Positions 42,181 through 49,438 of a stretch of 52,848 nt of DNA are shown in pieces (positions within the stretch are counted from its first letter, which is position 1; every line of letters starts with the position of its first letter). The notes below the pieces were generated by a model. It was not told the origin of the DNA and searched no databases. It saw only the letters and a list, made by a program, of their open reading frames with translations. This DNA comes from JBIKWM01 sp044356305 (GTDB lineage Bacteria > Bacteroidota > Bacteroidia > UBA10329): positions 1 to 52,848 of the forward strand of contig JBIKWM010000023.1 in NCBI GenBank assembly GCA_044356305.1. Reading direction: 5' to 3'. The translations under genes and the position numbers were made by a program.

Positions 42181-42380
42181 TGCGCATCGCCTACCGCCAG
42201 AACAAACCGAAATACGCGTGGACCCTCTCGTTGGATCTCGGGAACATCATTGACCACAAAAACATCCTGCGGCAGTTCTACGACCGCGACACGGGAAAGC
42301 TGAGCTACCGCTACCAGATGGGTTTTGTGCCGCTGTTGGCCTTTAGAGTGGACTTTTTTGCGGGGAGAGGGAGGAGTTAA
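42181..42380 (+). repeat. Receptor tail copy B
   Basis: About 92% identical by eye to copy A over ~185 bases, same orientation, in frame from TGCGCATCGCC to a TAA. It encodes LRIAYRQNKPKYAWTLSLDL... ending FFAGRGRS. Changes are mostly synonymous, as expected for an imported orthologous tail rather than a decaying duplicate. No receptor start precedes it. Confidence 0.9.
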
Positions 42381-42462
42381 AGCCAAGTCACCGTTAGAAA
42401 AGATGTTGAAAAGAAATCGCCATTGAAGCTTAAAGGCCGTGTAACGTGAGGTTCCCGCCCCA

Positions 42463-42470
42463 TACTTTTA
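42463..42470 (+). promoter_or_regulatory. -7 element TACTTTTA of cassette 2
   Basis: One mismatch to TAnnTTTG, 4 bases before ATG 42475. Confidence 0.5.
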
Positions 42471-42474
42471 CCAA

Positions 42475-43335
42475 ATGATGTCTCTTTTACTGCCAAATAG
42501 TATTTACAATGAGTGCTGCTTGGTCACCATGGCCAAAATGCCAACGGAGTTTCTCGACCTGACCATTACATCTCCGCCATATGATGACATGCGTAGCTAC
42601 AATGGTTACGTTGGCGGTCATAAGTCGGAATTCGCTGGTCATACTTTCCCAATAGAGAACATTGCCAGAGAATTGTATCGAGTGACCAAACTCGGTGGTA
42701 TTGTAGTGTGGGTTGTTGCCGATGCCACAATAAATGGCAGCGAAACCGGCAATTCATTTCGGCAGGCACTATGTTTTATGAACTGTGGGTTCGACCTATT
42801 CGACACCATGATCTATTCAAAACCTCCACGCGGAGCCGTGGGGAACAATCGAGCGTATTGGCAGGCCTTTGAATACATGTTCATTTTCTCCAAGGGGCGG
42901 CCAAAAACAATAAATCTCATTAAAGACAGGCCTAACAAGGAATCGCGAAAAGGAGATAATGGCACAAAACGATTGCAGGACGGGACATTATTAAAGCTTT
43001 CTCGAGGCGGGTATGAGGACTATGGTAGGCGAACGAACATATGGGAGTACAATATCGGAAAGGGACATTCATCAAGTGATGATGTGGCGTTTCAGCACCC
43101 TGCGATTTTTCCAGAAAAACTGGCTCGTGATCATATTCGGACATGGACTAACGAAGGGGATCTGGTGTACGATCCAATGATGGGTAGTGGCACCGTGGCG
43201 AAAATGTGCTATTTGGAAAATAGATGTTATTTGGGAAGTGAGATCAGTCCTGAGTACTTTGAGATTATTCAGAAAAGAATTTCAAAAGTTCAACACACTC
43301 TATTTCATGAGCAACGACTCGCCAAGGCAGTTTAA
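42475..43335 (+). CDS. DNA methyltransferase (N4-cytosine/N6-adenine, beta-class order; cassette 2)
   Basis: 286 residues. Catalytic motif IV is TSPPY (32-36). The AdoMet-binding motif DPMMGSGT is at 233-240, near the C-terminus, so the motif order is catalytic-then-AdoMet (beta class). TSPPY favours N4-cytosine but does not exclude N6-adenine. The overlapping downstream HNH nuclease suggests a compact type II restriction-modification system. GC content is lower than in flanking core genes. Confidence 0.9.
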   Translation: MMSLLLPNSIYNECCLVTMAKMPTEFLDLTITSPPYDDMRSYNGYVGGHKSEFAGHTFPIENIARELYRVTKLGGIVVWVVADATINGSETGNSFRQALCFMNCGFDLFDTMIYSKPPRGAVGNNRAYWQAFEYMFIFSKGRPKTINLIKDRPNKESRKGDNGTKRLQDGTLLKLSRGGYEDYGRRTNIWEYNIGKGHSSSDDVAFQHPAIFPEKLARDHIRTWTNEGDLVYDPMMGSGTVAKMCYLENRCYLGSEISPEYFEIIQKRISKVQHTLFHEQRLAKAV

Positions 43336-43711
43336 GGTTTGCAAAACCTGCAAAGAGTCAAAAGATATTGAAGCATTTGCTCCCAATCAATTTGGGAAGA
43401 ACAATCGTGTACTGAGGAGACCGGTATGTCGCGAGTGTTATGCCAAGAAAACCAAGGCCGATCCGCAGCTTAAACGAGCATTTGAGTTAAGCAACCCACG
43501 CCCTCTGATTGGCGAACAATTTCATTGCCCAATATGTGATAGACGATTTATTCGTGAGCACAATAATGACGTGGTTATTGATCACAGTCATGCTGATGGA
43601 AGTATTCGAGGATGGTTGTGCAGCAGTTGCAATACCAGTTTAGGAAAATTCAATGACGACCCTGAAGTTTTGCAACGAGCGATAGACTGGATTACCAGAG
43701 AAAGGGAATAA
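43307..43711 (+). CDS. HNH nuclease of recombination-endonuclease-VII type (cassette 2)
   Basis: 134 residues. An N-terminal zinc-binding pair (Cys12/Cys15 and Cys41/Cys44) is followed by the endonuclease VII core: Cys74/Cys77, DHSH with Asp92-His93-His95, and Cys105/Cys108 (RGWLCSSCNTSLGKFNDDPEVL). ATG 43307 lies 29 bases inside the methyltransferase gene. It is the likely restriction partner. No separate specificity subunit is present. Confidence 0.88.
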   Translation: MSNDSPRQFKVCKTCKESKDIEAFAPNQFGKNNRVLRRPVCRECYAKKTKADPQLKRAFELSNPRPLIGEQFHCPICDRRFIREHNNDVVIDHSHADGSIRGWLCSSCNTSLGKFNDDPEVLQRAIDWITRERE

Positions 43712-43758
43712 TTTCTTCTCTTTAAGGGGATTAATTGGTATCAATCTCCACGCTATAC

Positions 43759-43958
43759 TGCGTATCGCCTTCCGCCAGAACAAACCGAAGTACGCGTGGA
43801 CACTCTCGTTGGACCTCGGGAACATCTTCGACCACAAGAACATCCTCCGGCAGTTCTATGACCGCGACACGGGGAAGCTGAGCTACCGCTACCAGATGGG
43901 ATTTGTGCCGCTGCTGGCTTTTCGGGTTGACTTTTTTGCGGGGGGAGGGAAGAAGTGA
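43759..43958 (+). repeat. Receptor tail copy C
   Basis: About 95% identical by eye to copy A over ~185 bases, same orientation. It encodes LRIAFRQNKPKYAWTLSLDL... ending FFAGGGKK and a TGA at 43956-43958. The bases just before it (CTATAC) also precede copy B but not copy A. Confidence 0.9.
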
Positions 43959-43959
43959 T

Positions 43960-43978
43960 GGTTCCCAAATTGGGAACC
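43960..43978. promoter_or_regulatory. Palindromic operator of higBA
   Basis: GGTTCCCAAATTGGGAACC is a perfect palindrome (9-bp arms, 1-base centre) that ends 5 bases before the higBA -7 box. It is the obvious binding site for HigA autorepression. Confidence 0.75.
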
Positions 43979-43983
43979 CGTCT

Positions 43984-43991
43984 TAACTTTG
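43984..43991 (+). promoter_or_regulatory. -7 element TAACTTTG of higBA
   Basis: Perfect TAnnTTTG, 5 bases before ATG 43997. It rules against a longer in-frame GTG start at 43955. Confidence 0.6.
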
Positions 43992-43996
43992 CTCCG

Positions 43997-44290
43997 ATGC
44001 GAGTGATAGCCAAGAAGACATTGCGGGATTTTTGGCTGCAACATGCGGATAGCGAACAGGCCCTCAAAGCATGGTTCAGTGAAGCAGAGAAGGCGCAATG
44101 GAAGAATACCAACGATATAAGGACCAACTACCCAACTGCGAGCTTTGTTGCAGACAACCGCGTGGTTTTCAATATCAAGGGAAATCATTACCGACTGATC
44201 GTGAAGATAAACTACCACTACGGCATGGTCTGGATACGGTTTGTTGGCACACATGGCGAATACGATAGAATAGATGCTAAAACCATTTAG
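43997..44290 (+). CDS. higB: HigB family toxin (cassette 3)
   Basis: 97 residues: MRVIAKKTLRDFWLQHADSE..., ALKAWFSEAEKAQW, VVFNIKGNHYRLIVKINYHYGMVWIRFVGTHGEYDRID. This is the HigB mRNA-interferase subgroup of the RelE fold, which cleaves mRNA on the ribosome. Toxin-first order with the antitoxin three bases downstream is typical of higBA. The start is set by the -7 box 5 bases upstream. Confidence 0.9.
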   Translation: MRVIAKKTLRDFWLQHADSEQALKAWFSEAEKAQWKNTNDIRTNYPTASFVADNRVVFNIKGNHYRLIVKINYHYGMVWIRFVGTHGEYDRIDAKTI

Positions 44291-44293
44291 GAA

Positions 44294-44644
44294 ATGAAAC
44301 CGATACACGATGAGCAGGCATACGAGGCGGCCATGCAACGCTTGGAACTGATATTTGATGCCAGACCGGGCACACCAGAAGGGGATGAGCTGGAGGTGTT
44401 GGGCATCCTCATTGACCACTATGAACAGGAGCATTTTCCCATCGGGTTGCCGGACCCGATTGAGGCCATCCGATTCAGAATGGATCAGATGGGTTACGAC
44501 CAGCGCGACCTCGCCAGGGTCATCGGTCAGAAGAGCAAGGCCAGCGAATTGCTCAACCGGTCAAGAAAACTCTCGCTTTCCATGATCAGGAAGCTGCATG
44601 AGCAAATGAACATCCCCACAGATGTTCTGATCCAGGCTTATTGA
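44294..44644 (+). CDS. higA: HigA family antitoxin with HTH (cassette 3)
   Basis: 116 residues. The N-terminal toxin-binding part (YEAAMQRLELIFDARPGTPEGDELEVLGILIDHYEQEHFPI) and C-terminal Cro/CI helix-turn-helix (MDQMGYDQRDLARVIGQKSKASELLNRSRKLSLSMIRKLHEQMNI) match the HigA group in which the HTH binds the operon promoter. The stop codon coincides with the first base of tail copy D, so the cassette ends exactly at the repeat. Confidence 0.9.
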   Translation: MKPIHDEQAYEAAMQRLELIFDARPGTPEGDELEVLGILIDHYEQEHFPIGLPDPIEAIRFRMDQMGYDQRDLARVIGQKSKASELLNRSRKLSLSMIRKLHEQMNIPTDVLIQAY

Positions 44645-44729
44645 CCGCTACCAGATGGGGTTTGTTCCACAGCTGGCTTTCAGGGTTGACTTTTTTGCGG
44701 GGGGAGGGAAGGGTAAGGTCGAGAAATAA
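44644..44729 (+). repeat. Receptor tail copy D (shortened)
   Basis: Only the last ~86 bases of the tail: ACCGCTACCAGATGGG... encoding RYQMGFVPQLAFRVDFFAGGGKGKVEK and a TAA. It lacks the first ~125 bases present in B and C. Being farthest downstream it may be the remnant of the ancestral receptor end, or an older copy. Confidence 0.85.
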
Positions 44730-44821
44730 CCTCGGCAACAATCCTGTTCTGCAGATGTAAAGAGGACAGCGCGGTAGAGCAGTTGCTGGCCTTCATTTAT
44801 TGGCATACCGAGCAGGAAATC

Positions 44822-46945
44822 TCAGTAAAACCTCTTCCCCTCCTTGGCCATGTCCACAATGATCTGGGCCGGGGTGAAGCGCTCGCCATGTTTCTGGGCA
44901 AGGCGGTCGAAGGTCTCTTTGGTGTTGTGCAGACCAAGACTGTCCATGTAATGGAACGGCCCACCGGTGAAGGGCGGAAACCCGAGGCCGAACACGGCCC
45001 CGATGTCGCCATCGCGCGGGGTGGCAATGATGCCCTCTTGCAGGCATAGGGCAGCCTCGTTCACCATGCTCATACCGATGCGCTCGTACATCTCGCGCTC
45101 ATCGAACTGCTTCCTGTTGGGCCCACCGAAGTGGTCGTAGAGCGTTGGGTTGAGCTTGCCACGGATCTTCTTGCCCTTCTCGTCATAGGCATAAAAGCCC
45201 TTGCCGTTCTTGCGGCCGTGGCATCCGGCATCGTACATGCGCTTGAGGCCCTGCGAGGCCTTCACGCCCTTGCGCGATGCGATGAAGTGCTGCATCAGTT
45301 CACCGCTCATGATGTGTGCGCCCACGTCAATGCCCACCTCGTCCATCAGGGTGATGGGCCCCACGGGGAAACCCCATTTGGTCATCACGCGGTCTATCTG
45401 CAGGGCATCGGCCCCTTCATCGAGCATGTTAAGGGCCTCGCCCAACAGTGGGGCCAGGATGCGGGTGGTGTAGAAGCCCGGACCATCTTTCACCACTATG
45501 CAGGTCTTGCCCTGACGGATGCCCAGTTCGAGGCAGGTGGCCGTGACCCAGTCGGCTGTCTTGTCGGTCACCACAATTTCCAATAGGGGCATTTTTGGGA
45601 CGGGAGAGAAATAGTGCATCCCGATCACCTGCTCGGGGCGTTTGGCATCTCGGGCTATCTCGTGGATGGGCAGGGCCGAGGTGTTGCTGGCGAAAATGGC
45701 ATCGGGGGCCATCACGGCCTCGCATTCGGCCAGCACCTTGCGCTTCACGTTCACATCCTCAAACACGGCCTCAATCACCACCTGCGCCTTGTTGAAGTGT
45801 TCGTAATCGAGCTGCGACACGATGCGGTTCATCATCTGGTCGGCCTCCAACTGGCTGATGGCCTTTGAGCGGAGTTTCTTGCTCAAGTTCCCCCAGATGG
45901 TCTTCTTGCCCGATGTGAGAGTCTCCTGCTTGATGTCCTTGAATAGCACCCGGATATCCTTGGCGGCACTCACCTCGGCAATGCCCGCGCCCATGAAACC
46001 CGCGCCCAGCATGGCAATGGTGTCCACCTTGCGCACCTTGTCGGCCATGGGGTTGCGTTTCATGTCGGTCATTGCGAAGAAGATGCCGATCAGCTGACGG
46101 CTCACATCGGTCATGATCAGCTTCTCGAAGCGCTCCACCTCGGCCGCGTAGCCTTTCTCGGTGCCGCTGCTCATACCGATGTGCACGCACTCCAATATCT
46201 CGTAGGCCGCAGGATAGTTGCCCTTGGTCTGCCGGTCCACCATCTGCTTGGCCTTGTTGAAGATGATGTTGCGGGTGATGGGATTTCCCTCTAGCACCTT
46301 CTCCATTAGCGTGCGTCTGTCGGGCCTTTTGAACGGGGCCTGGGCCAGTTCGTGTGCGAAGTGGATGGCCGCATCGAGCAGGGCATCTTTGGTGGCGATG
46401 CGGTCCACCAGCCCTATGCTCTTGGCCTTGCGGGCAAAGATGTTCTTGCCGGTGAGCATCATGTCCAATGCCTTCTGAATGCCGATGAGGCGCGGCAGTC
46501 GCTGCGTGCCACCGCCACCGGGCAGCAGGCCGAGTTTTATCTCCGGGAGCCCGATGTGGGTCTTGGGGTCGTCACTGGCGATGCGGGCCGTGCAGGCCAA
46601 GGCGATCTCTGTTCCCGCCCCGAGGCAGGCTCCGTTGATGGCTGCCACAATGGGTTTGCGGCTCCGTTCCATCCGCATCAGCAGCGCATGGCCCTGCCGC
46701 GAGATGGGCGACCAGTCGCCTGCCCTTTTCACATGGGCAAAGGCATCGATGTCGGCCCCGGCAATGAAATCCTTCTTGCGGCTCATCATCACCGCAGCGA
46801 TCACCGAGCTGTCCTTCTCCAGTTGATCTATCAGCGGCCCGAAGGCATCGATCACGGCCGGAGATACCTTGTTGATTTTCTCTCCCTCTTGATCCAGCCA
46901 GATGATGGCGATTCCGCCCCGGTTCTCAATTTCGTAATAGCGCAT
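44822..46945 (-). CDS. fadJ: Fatty-acid oxidation complex alpha subunit (enoyl-CoA hydratase / 3-hydroxyacyl-CoA dehydrogenase)
   Basis: 707 residues. N-terminal crotonase domain: ALLMRMERSRKPIVAAINGACLGAGTEIALAC, and GLPEIKLGLLPGGGGTQRLPRLIG with both catalytic Glu regions. Then the NAD-binding domain (AMLGAGFMGAGIAEVSA) and 3-hydroxyacyl-CoA dehydrogenase C-terminal domains (GMHYFSPVPKMPLLEIV, GFYTTRILAPLLGEALNMLDEG). It performs the second and third steps of beta-oxidation with the FadI thiolase encoded upstream on the same strand, although a T9SS cargo gene lies between them. Confidence 0.93.
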   Translation of the reverse strand: MRYYEIENRGGIAIIWLDQEGEKINKVSPAVIDAFGPLIDQLEKDSSVIAAVMMSRKKDFIAGADIDAFAHVKRAGDWSPISRQGHALLMRMERSRKPIVAAINGACLGAGTEIALACTARIASDDPKTHIGLPEIKLGLLPGGGGTQRLPRLIGIQKALDMMLTGKNIFARKAKSIGLVDRIATKDALLDAAIHFAHELAQAPFKRPDRRTLMEKVLEGNPITRNIIFNKAKQMVDRQTKGNYPAAYEILECVHIGMSSGTEKGYAAEVERFEKLIMTDVSRQLIGIFFAMTDMKRNPMADKVRKVDTIAMLGAGFMGAGIAEVSAAKDIRVLFKDIKQETLTSGKKTIWGNLSKKLRSKAISQLEADQMMNRIVSQLDYEHFNKAQVVIEAVFEDVNVKRKVLAECEAVMAPDAIFASNTSALPIHEIARDAKRPEQVIGMHYFSPVPKMPLLEIVVTDKTADWVTATCLELGIRQGKTCIVVKDGPGFYTTRILAPLLGEALNMLDEGADALQIDRVMTKWGFPVGPITLMDEVGIDVGAHIMSGELMQHFIASRKGVKASQGLKRMYDAGCHGRKNGKGFYAYDEKGKKIRGKLNPTLYDHFGGPNRKQFDEREMYERIGMSMVNEAALCLQEGIIATPRDGDIGAVFGLGFPPFTGGPFHYMDSLGLHNTKETFDRLAQKHGERFTPAQIIVDMAKEGKRFY

Positions 46946-46956
46946 TTGGCAGGTAT

Positions 46957-47739
46957 TCAGTTCTTTATTATCAGTTTATGGTATGAGGATGAGGCCGTTG
47001 TGGCGCGAACCACAAAGTTCCCTATGGGCAAAGTGTTCAGGTTGATCATGCTGCCATTTCTCAAATTGAAGGATGTTGAAATCATCCGTCCGTTCAGGTC
47101 GTAAATGGAGATGTATGTGGCCTCGGTTCCGATGCATTTCAAATGACCATTTTCAATTGAAATGAATTGTTCCGCATCCGATTCTCCGATAGACTGCGGA
47201 GGGAGCACCTGACACGGGATGAAACTCTCGCCCACCAGCAGCTGCCAGGAGTTGTTGCAATCGGCCAGGGTCATGAGTTGATCGATCCAACAAGGATATA
47301 TCTCGCCCGCTACGGTGGGAGTTCCCGAAACGGTTATGTGAAAATTGATGGTACCCTGCGCCAAGGCCGCAATACCTATGGTGTAATCGGTCGGGGTGAT
47401 GATGATGCTGTCGCCCACATTGATGGGTCCGCCCCAGCCCTGTGTGAGGTTGATCCCTGCGGGCGTGGTCTCATCGATAACCACCGCAACGGTCATTCCT
47501 GTGGGGAACACGATCTGTTGGGCATTCAGCATGAAATCAAGCCCATCTGTGAAATTGCAATAGCCCGGAGATCCATAAGTGCCCACGAACACCACATCAT
47601 TGCGGTATTCACCCACACTGTATTGCGGAACATTTATCTGCGCGAACGATAGGGCAGGGGAGAGGAGCAAGAAGAAATATGGAATAATGTGTATTGATCC
47701 CATAATATTGAGCTTGTGCAATCTCTTCAGGGTTTTCAT
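46957..47739 (-). CDS. Secreted protein with T9SS sorting domain, between fadI and fadJ
   Basis: About 260 residues. The start is MKTLKRLHKLNIM with a signal core PYFFLLLSPALSFAQ; ATG 47703 is an alternative start. The middle ~150 residues are beta-rich with no family I recognise. The C-terminal ~70 residues form a type A T9SS sorting domain (FISIENGHLKCIG..., ISIYDLNGRMIS, LPIGNFVVRATTASSSYHKLIIKN). Base composition is more A+T-rich than the fad genes on either side, suggesting an insertion into a fadIJ operon. Confidence 0.75.
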   Translation of the reverse strand: MKTLKRLHKLNIMGSIHIIPYFFLLLSPALSFAQINVPQYSVGEYRNDVVFVGTYGSPGYCNFTDGLDFMLNAQQIVFPTGMTVAVVIDETTPAGINLTQGWGGPINVGDSIIITPTDYTIGIAALAQGTINFHITVSGTPTVAGEIYPCWIDQLMTLADCNNSWQLLVGESFIPCQVLPPQSIGESDAEQFISIENGHLKCIGTEATYISIYDLNGRMISTSFNLRNGSMINLNTLPIGNFVVRATTASSSYHKLIIKN

Positions 47740-47802
47740 GGTTGATCGTGACTTGTGTTTTCTGATAATGTCAGTCATCCTAAAACGAGAATATAATGTT
47801 GC

Positions 47803-47862
47803 CGCAGATTCGCAGATTAAAAGGTGATCAATTTCATTTTTCCTCAAATCTGCGAATCTGCG
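47803..47862. terminator. 16-bp perfect inverted repeat downstream of fadI
   Basis: CGCAGATTCGCAGATT at 47803-47818 and its exact complement at 47847-47862 enclose a 28-base loop. Each arm is itself built of CGCAGATT repeats. It lies between the fadI stop and the T9SS gene and could terminate fadI transcription or be a dispersed palindromic repeat. Confidence 0.55.
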
Positions 47863-47869
47863 ACAAACA

Positions 47870-49147
47870 TCACACGCGTTCCAACACCATCGCATGCCCA
47901 TGTGCACCGGCAGCGCAGGCGGCCAGGATGCCGTATCGGCCATTTTCGGCAATGAGGCGGTTGGCCGTGGTGGTCATGATGCGCGCCCCGGTGGCCCCGA
48001 ACGGGTGCCCAATGCTGAGCGACCCGCCCCAGAGGTTGAGCCTGTCCATGTTCACGGTGCCCACGGCCCGGTCGCGGCCCAGTTTCTTTCGGGCGAATTC
48101 ATCGCTGGCCAGCGCCTTCATGTTGGCCACCACCTGTCCGGCAAAGGCCTCGTGCAGCTCGATCACATCCATCTGCCCGAGGTCGAGGCCGTTGTCTTTC
48201 AGCACTTTTGATATGGCGTAGGCGGGGCCCAGTAGCAGCTCCTCGCGGATGTCCTGCCCCGTGAAGGCGTAATCGACAATGCGTGCCTTGGGCGTGAGGC
48301 CCAGTTCCTTGGCCTTGTCCTCGGTCATCAGCAGTACGGCCGCTGCGCCATCAGTGAGGAACGATGCGTTGGCAGCCGTGATGGTGCCGTGCGGTTTCAC
48401 AAAGGCCGGTTTCAGTTTGGCCAGTTTGTCGCGCTCCGCCACGCGGATGCCATTATCGATGCTGATGGGCTTGAAGTTGGGGGCCAGCTCCACGGGCACT
48501 ATTTCCTTTGCCAACGTACCATCCTTGGTGGCCTTGTCGGCCAGCACGTGCGAGCGGTGAGCAATGTCATCCTGTTCCTCGCGGGTAGCATGGAACCGGG
48601 CGGCCAGCATCTCGCAGTCCTCACCCATCAGCTTACCGGTCAGGAACTCGGCCACGGCAGGGCGGTCGGGCGCAAAGTCCATGGGCCGCAGCGAGAGGAT
48701 GAACTTGAGCGTGTCGCCCAGTCCGTTCAGCTTCTGCGCCTTGAACAGCTTCTTGCGCATGCCTTTGCGGAACACAATTGGCGTGTCGCTGGTGCATTCG
48801 GTGCCACCGGCTATCACCACATCGGCCCGGCCGTTGGCGATCAGCTCGTAGGCACTGGCAATAGCCTGATTGGCCGAGATGCACGCCTGTGACACCGTGT
48901 GGCAGGGCACATGCTGCGGTATGCCAGCGGTGAGGGCTGCCTCTCGGGCCACGTTCGGGGTCTTTAGGTTGTGAATCACTGTGCCCATGATCACGTTGCT
49001 GACCACGTTCGGGTCAATGCCCGTGCGGTCAATCAGTCCTTTGATGGCAAATGCCCCGAGCTGGTAGCTCATCAGATCAAAATAGTCGGTGCCGGCCCGT
49101 AGGAACGGTGTCCTGGCACCATCGATCAGTACAACTCTTTTGGTCAT
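47870..49147 (-). CDS. fadI: Acetyl-CoA C-acyltransferase (FadI-type thiolase)
   Basis: 425 residues. The nucleophilic Cys is in SQACISANQAIAS, His in GGSLSIGHPFGATGARI, and the second Cys in ILAACAAGAHGHAM. The long insert (FKAQKLNGLGDTLKFILSLRPMDF) and overall length match FadI rather than FadA. It performs the last step of beta-oxidation and pairs with FadJ 0.9 kb downstream. No clear -7 box; TAACTTGC about 40 bases upstream is a weak candidate. Confidence 0.93.
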   Translation of the reverse strand: MTKRVVLIDGARTPFLRAGTDYFDLMSYQLGAFAIKGLIDRTGIDPNVVSNVIMGTVIHNLKTPNVAREAALTAGIPQHVPCHTVSQACISANQAIASAYELIANGRADVVIAGGTECTSDTPIVFRKGMRKKLFKAQKLNGLGDTLKFILSLRPMDFAPDRPAVAEFLTGKLMGEDCEMLAARFHATREEQDDIAHRSHVLADKATKDGTLAKEIVPVELAPNFKPISIDNGIRVAERDKLAKLKPAFVKPHGTITAANASFLTDGAAAVLLMTEDKAKELGLTPKARIVDYAFTGQDIREELLLGPAYAISKVLKDNGLDLGQMDVIELHEAFAGQVVANMKALASDEFARKKLGRDRAVGTVNMDRLNLWGGSLSIGHPFGATGARIMTTTANRLIAENGRYGILAACAAGAHGHAMVLERV

Positions 49148-49438
49148 TTTTCGGTGTGAAGGGTGAGGTCAGATAAGGGGCTGCAAGTTACAGTCGTGCC
49201 ATGGCGGTGGGGCCGATGGAATTCAAGGTCTGCATGTTCAAAGCTGTAGGGGACTGGGGCCGATCAGCCAGTGTTTGTCAGGTCTTTTTGCATGATGGTA
49301 CATCACAGCTGTTGACGTTCATCGAAGTTGGCTCAACAAATGCCGAAATTCGACAGACGGCTGGCTTCATGGTCGTAACATTGGAGGTTGGGAGTCGTTG
49401 TACGGGCACCCATGTAATGGTCATGTAATCAGTAGCTT

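Noticed and set aside
42117..42380. Independent 87-codon gene covering tail copy B
   Set aside because: All but the first ~21 codons are the copied receptor C-terminus; there is no promoter in front and no signal peptide.
40311..44729. Rhs/CDI-like displaced C-terminal tips
   Set aside because: The repeated parts are conserved barrel strands, not variable toxin tips, and the intervening genes are free-standing with their own promoters.
40311..44729. Integron cassette array
   Set aside because: The repeats are gene-coding tails rather than attC hairpins, and no integron integrase is present.
44730..44821. Additional gene between tail D and fadJ
   Set aside because: Only short frames are present and nothing resembles a promoter or domain.
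49201..49428. 75-codon frame between fadI and the small secreted protein
   Set aside because: No signal peptide, family pattern or -7 box; it starts inside the expected fadI promoter region.
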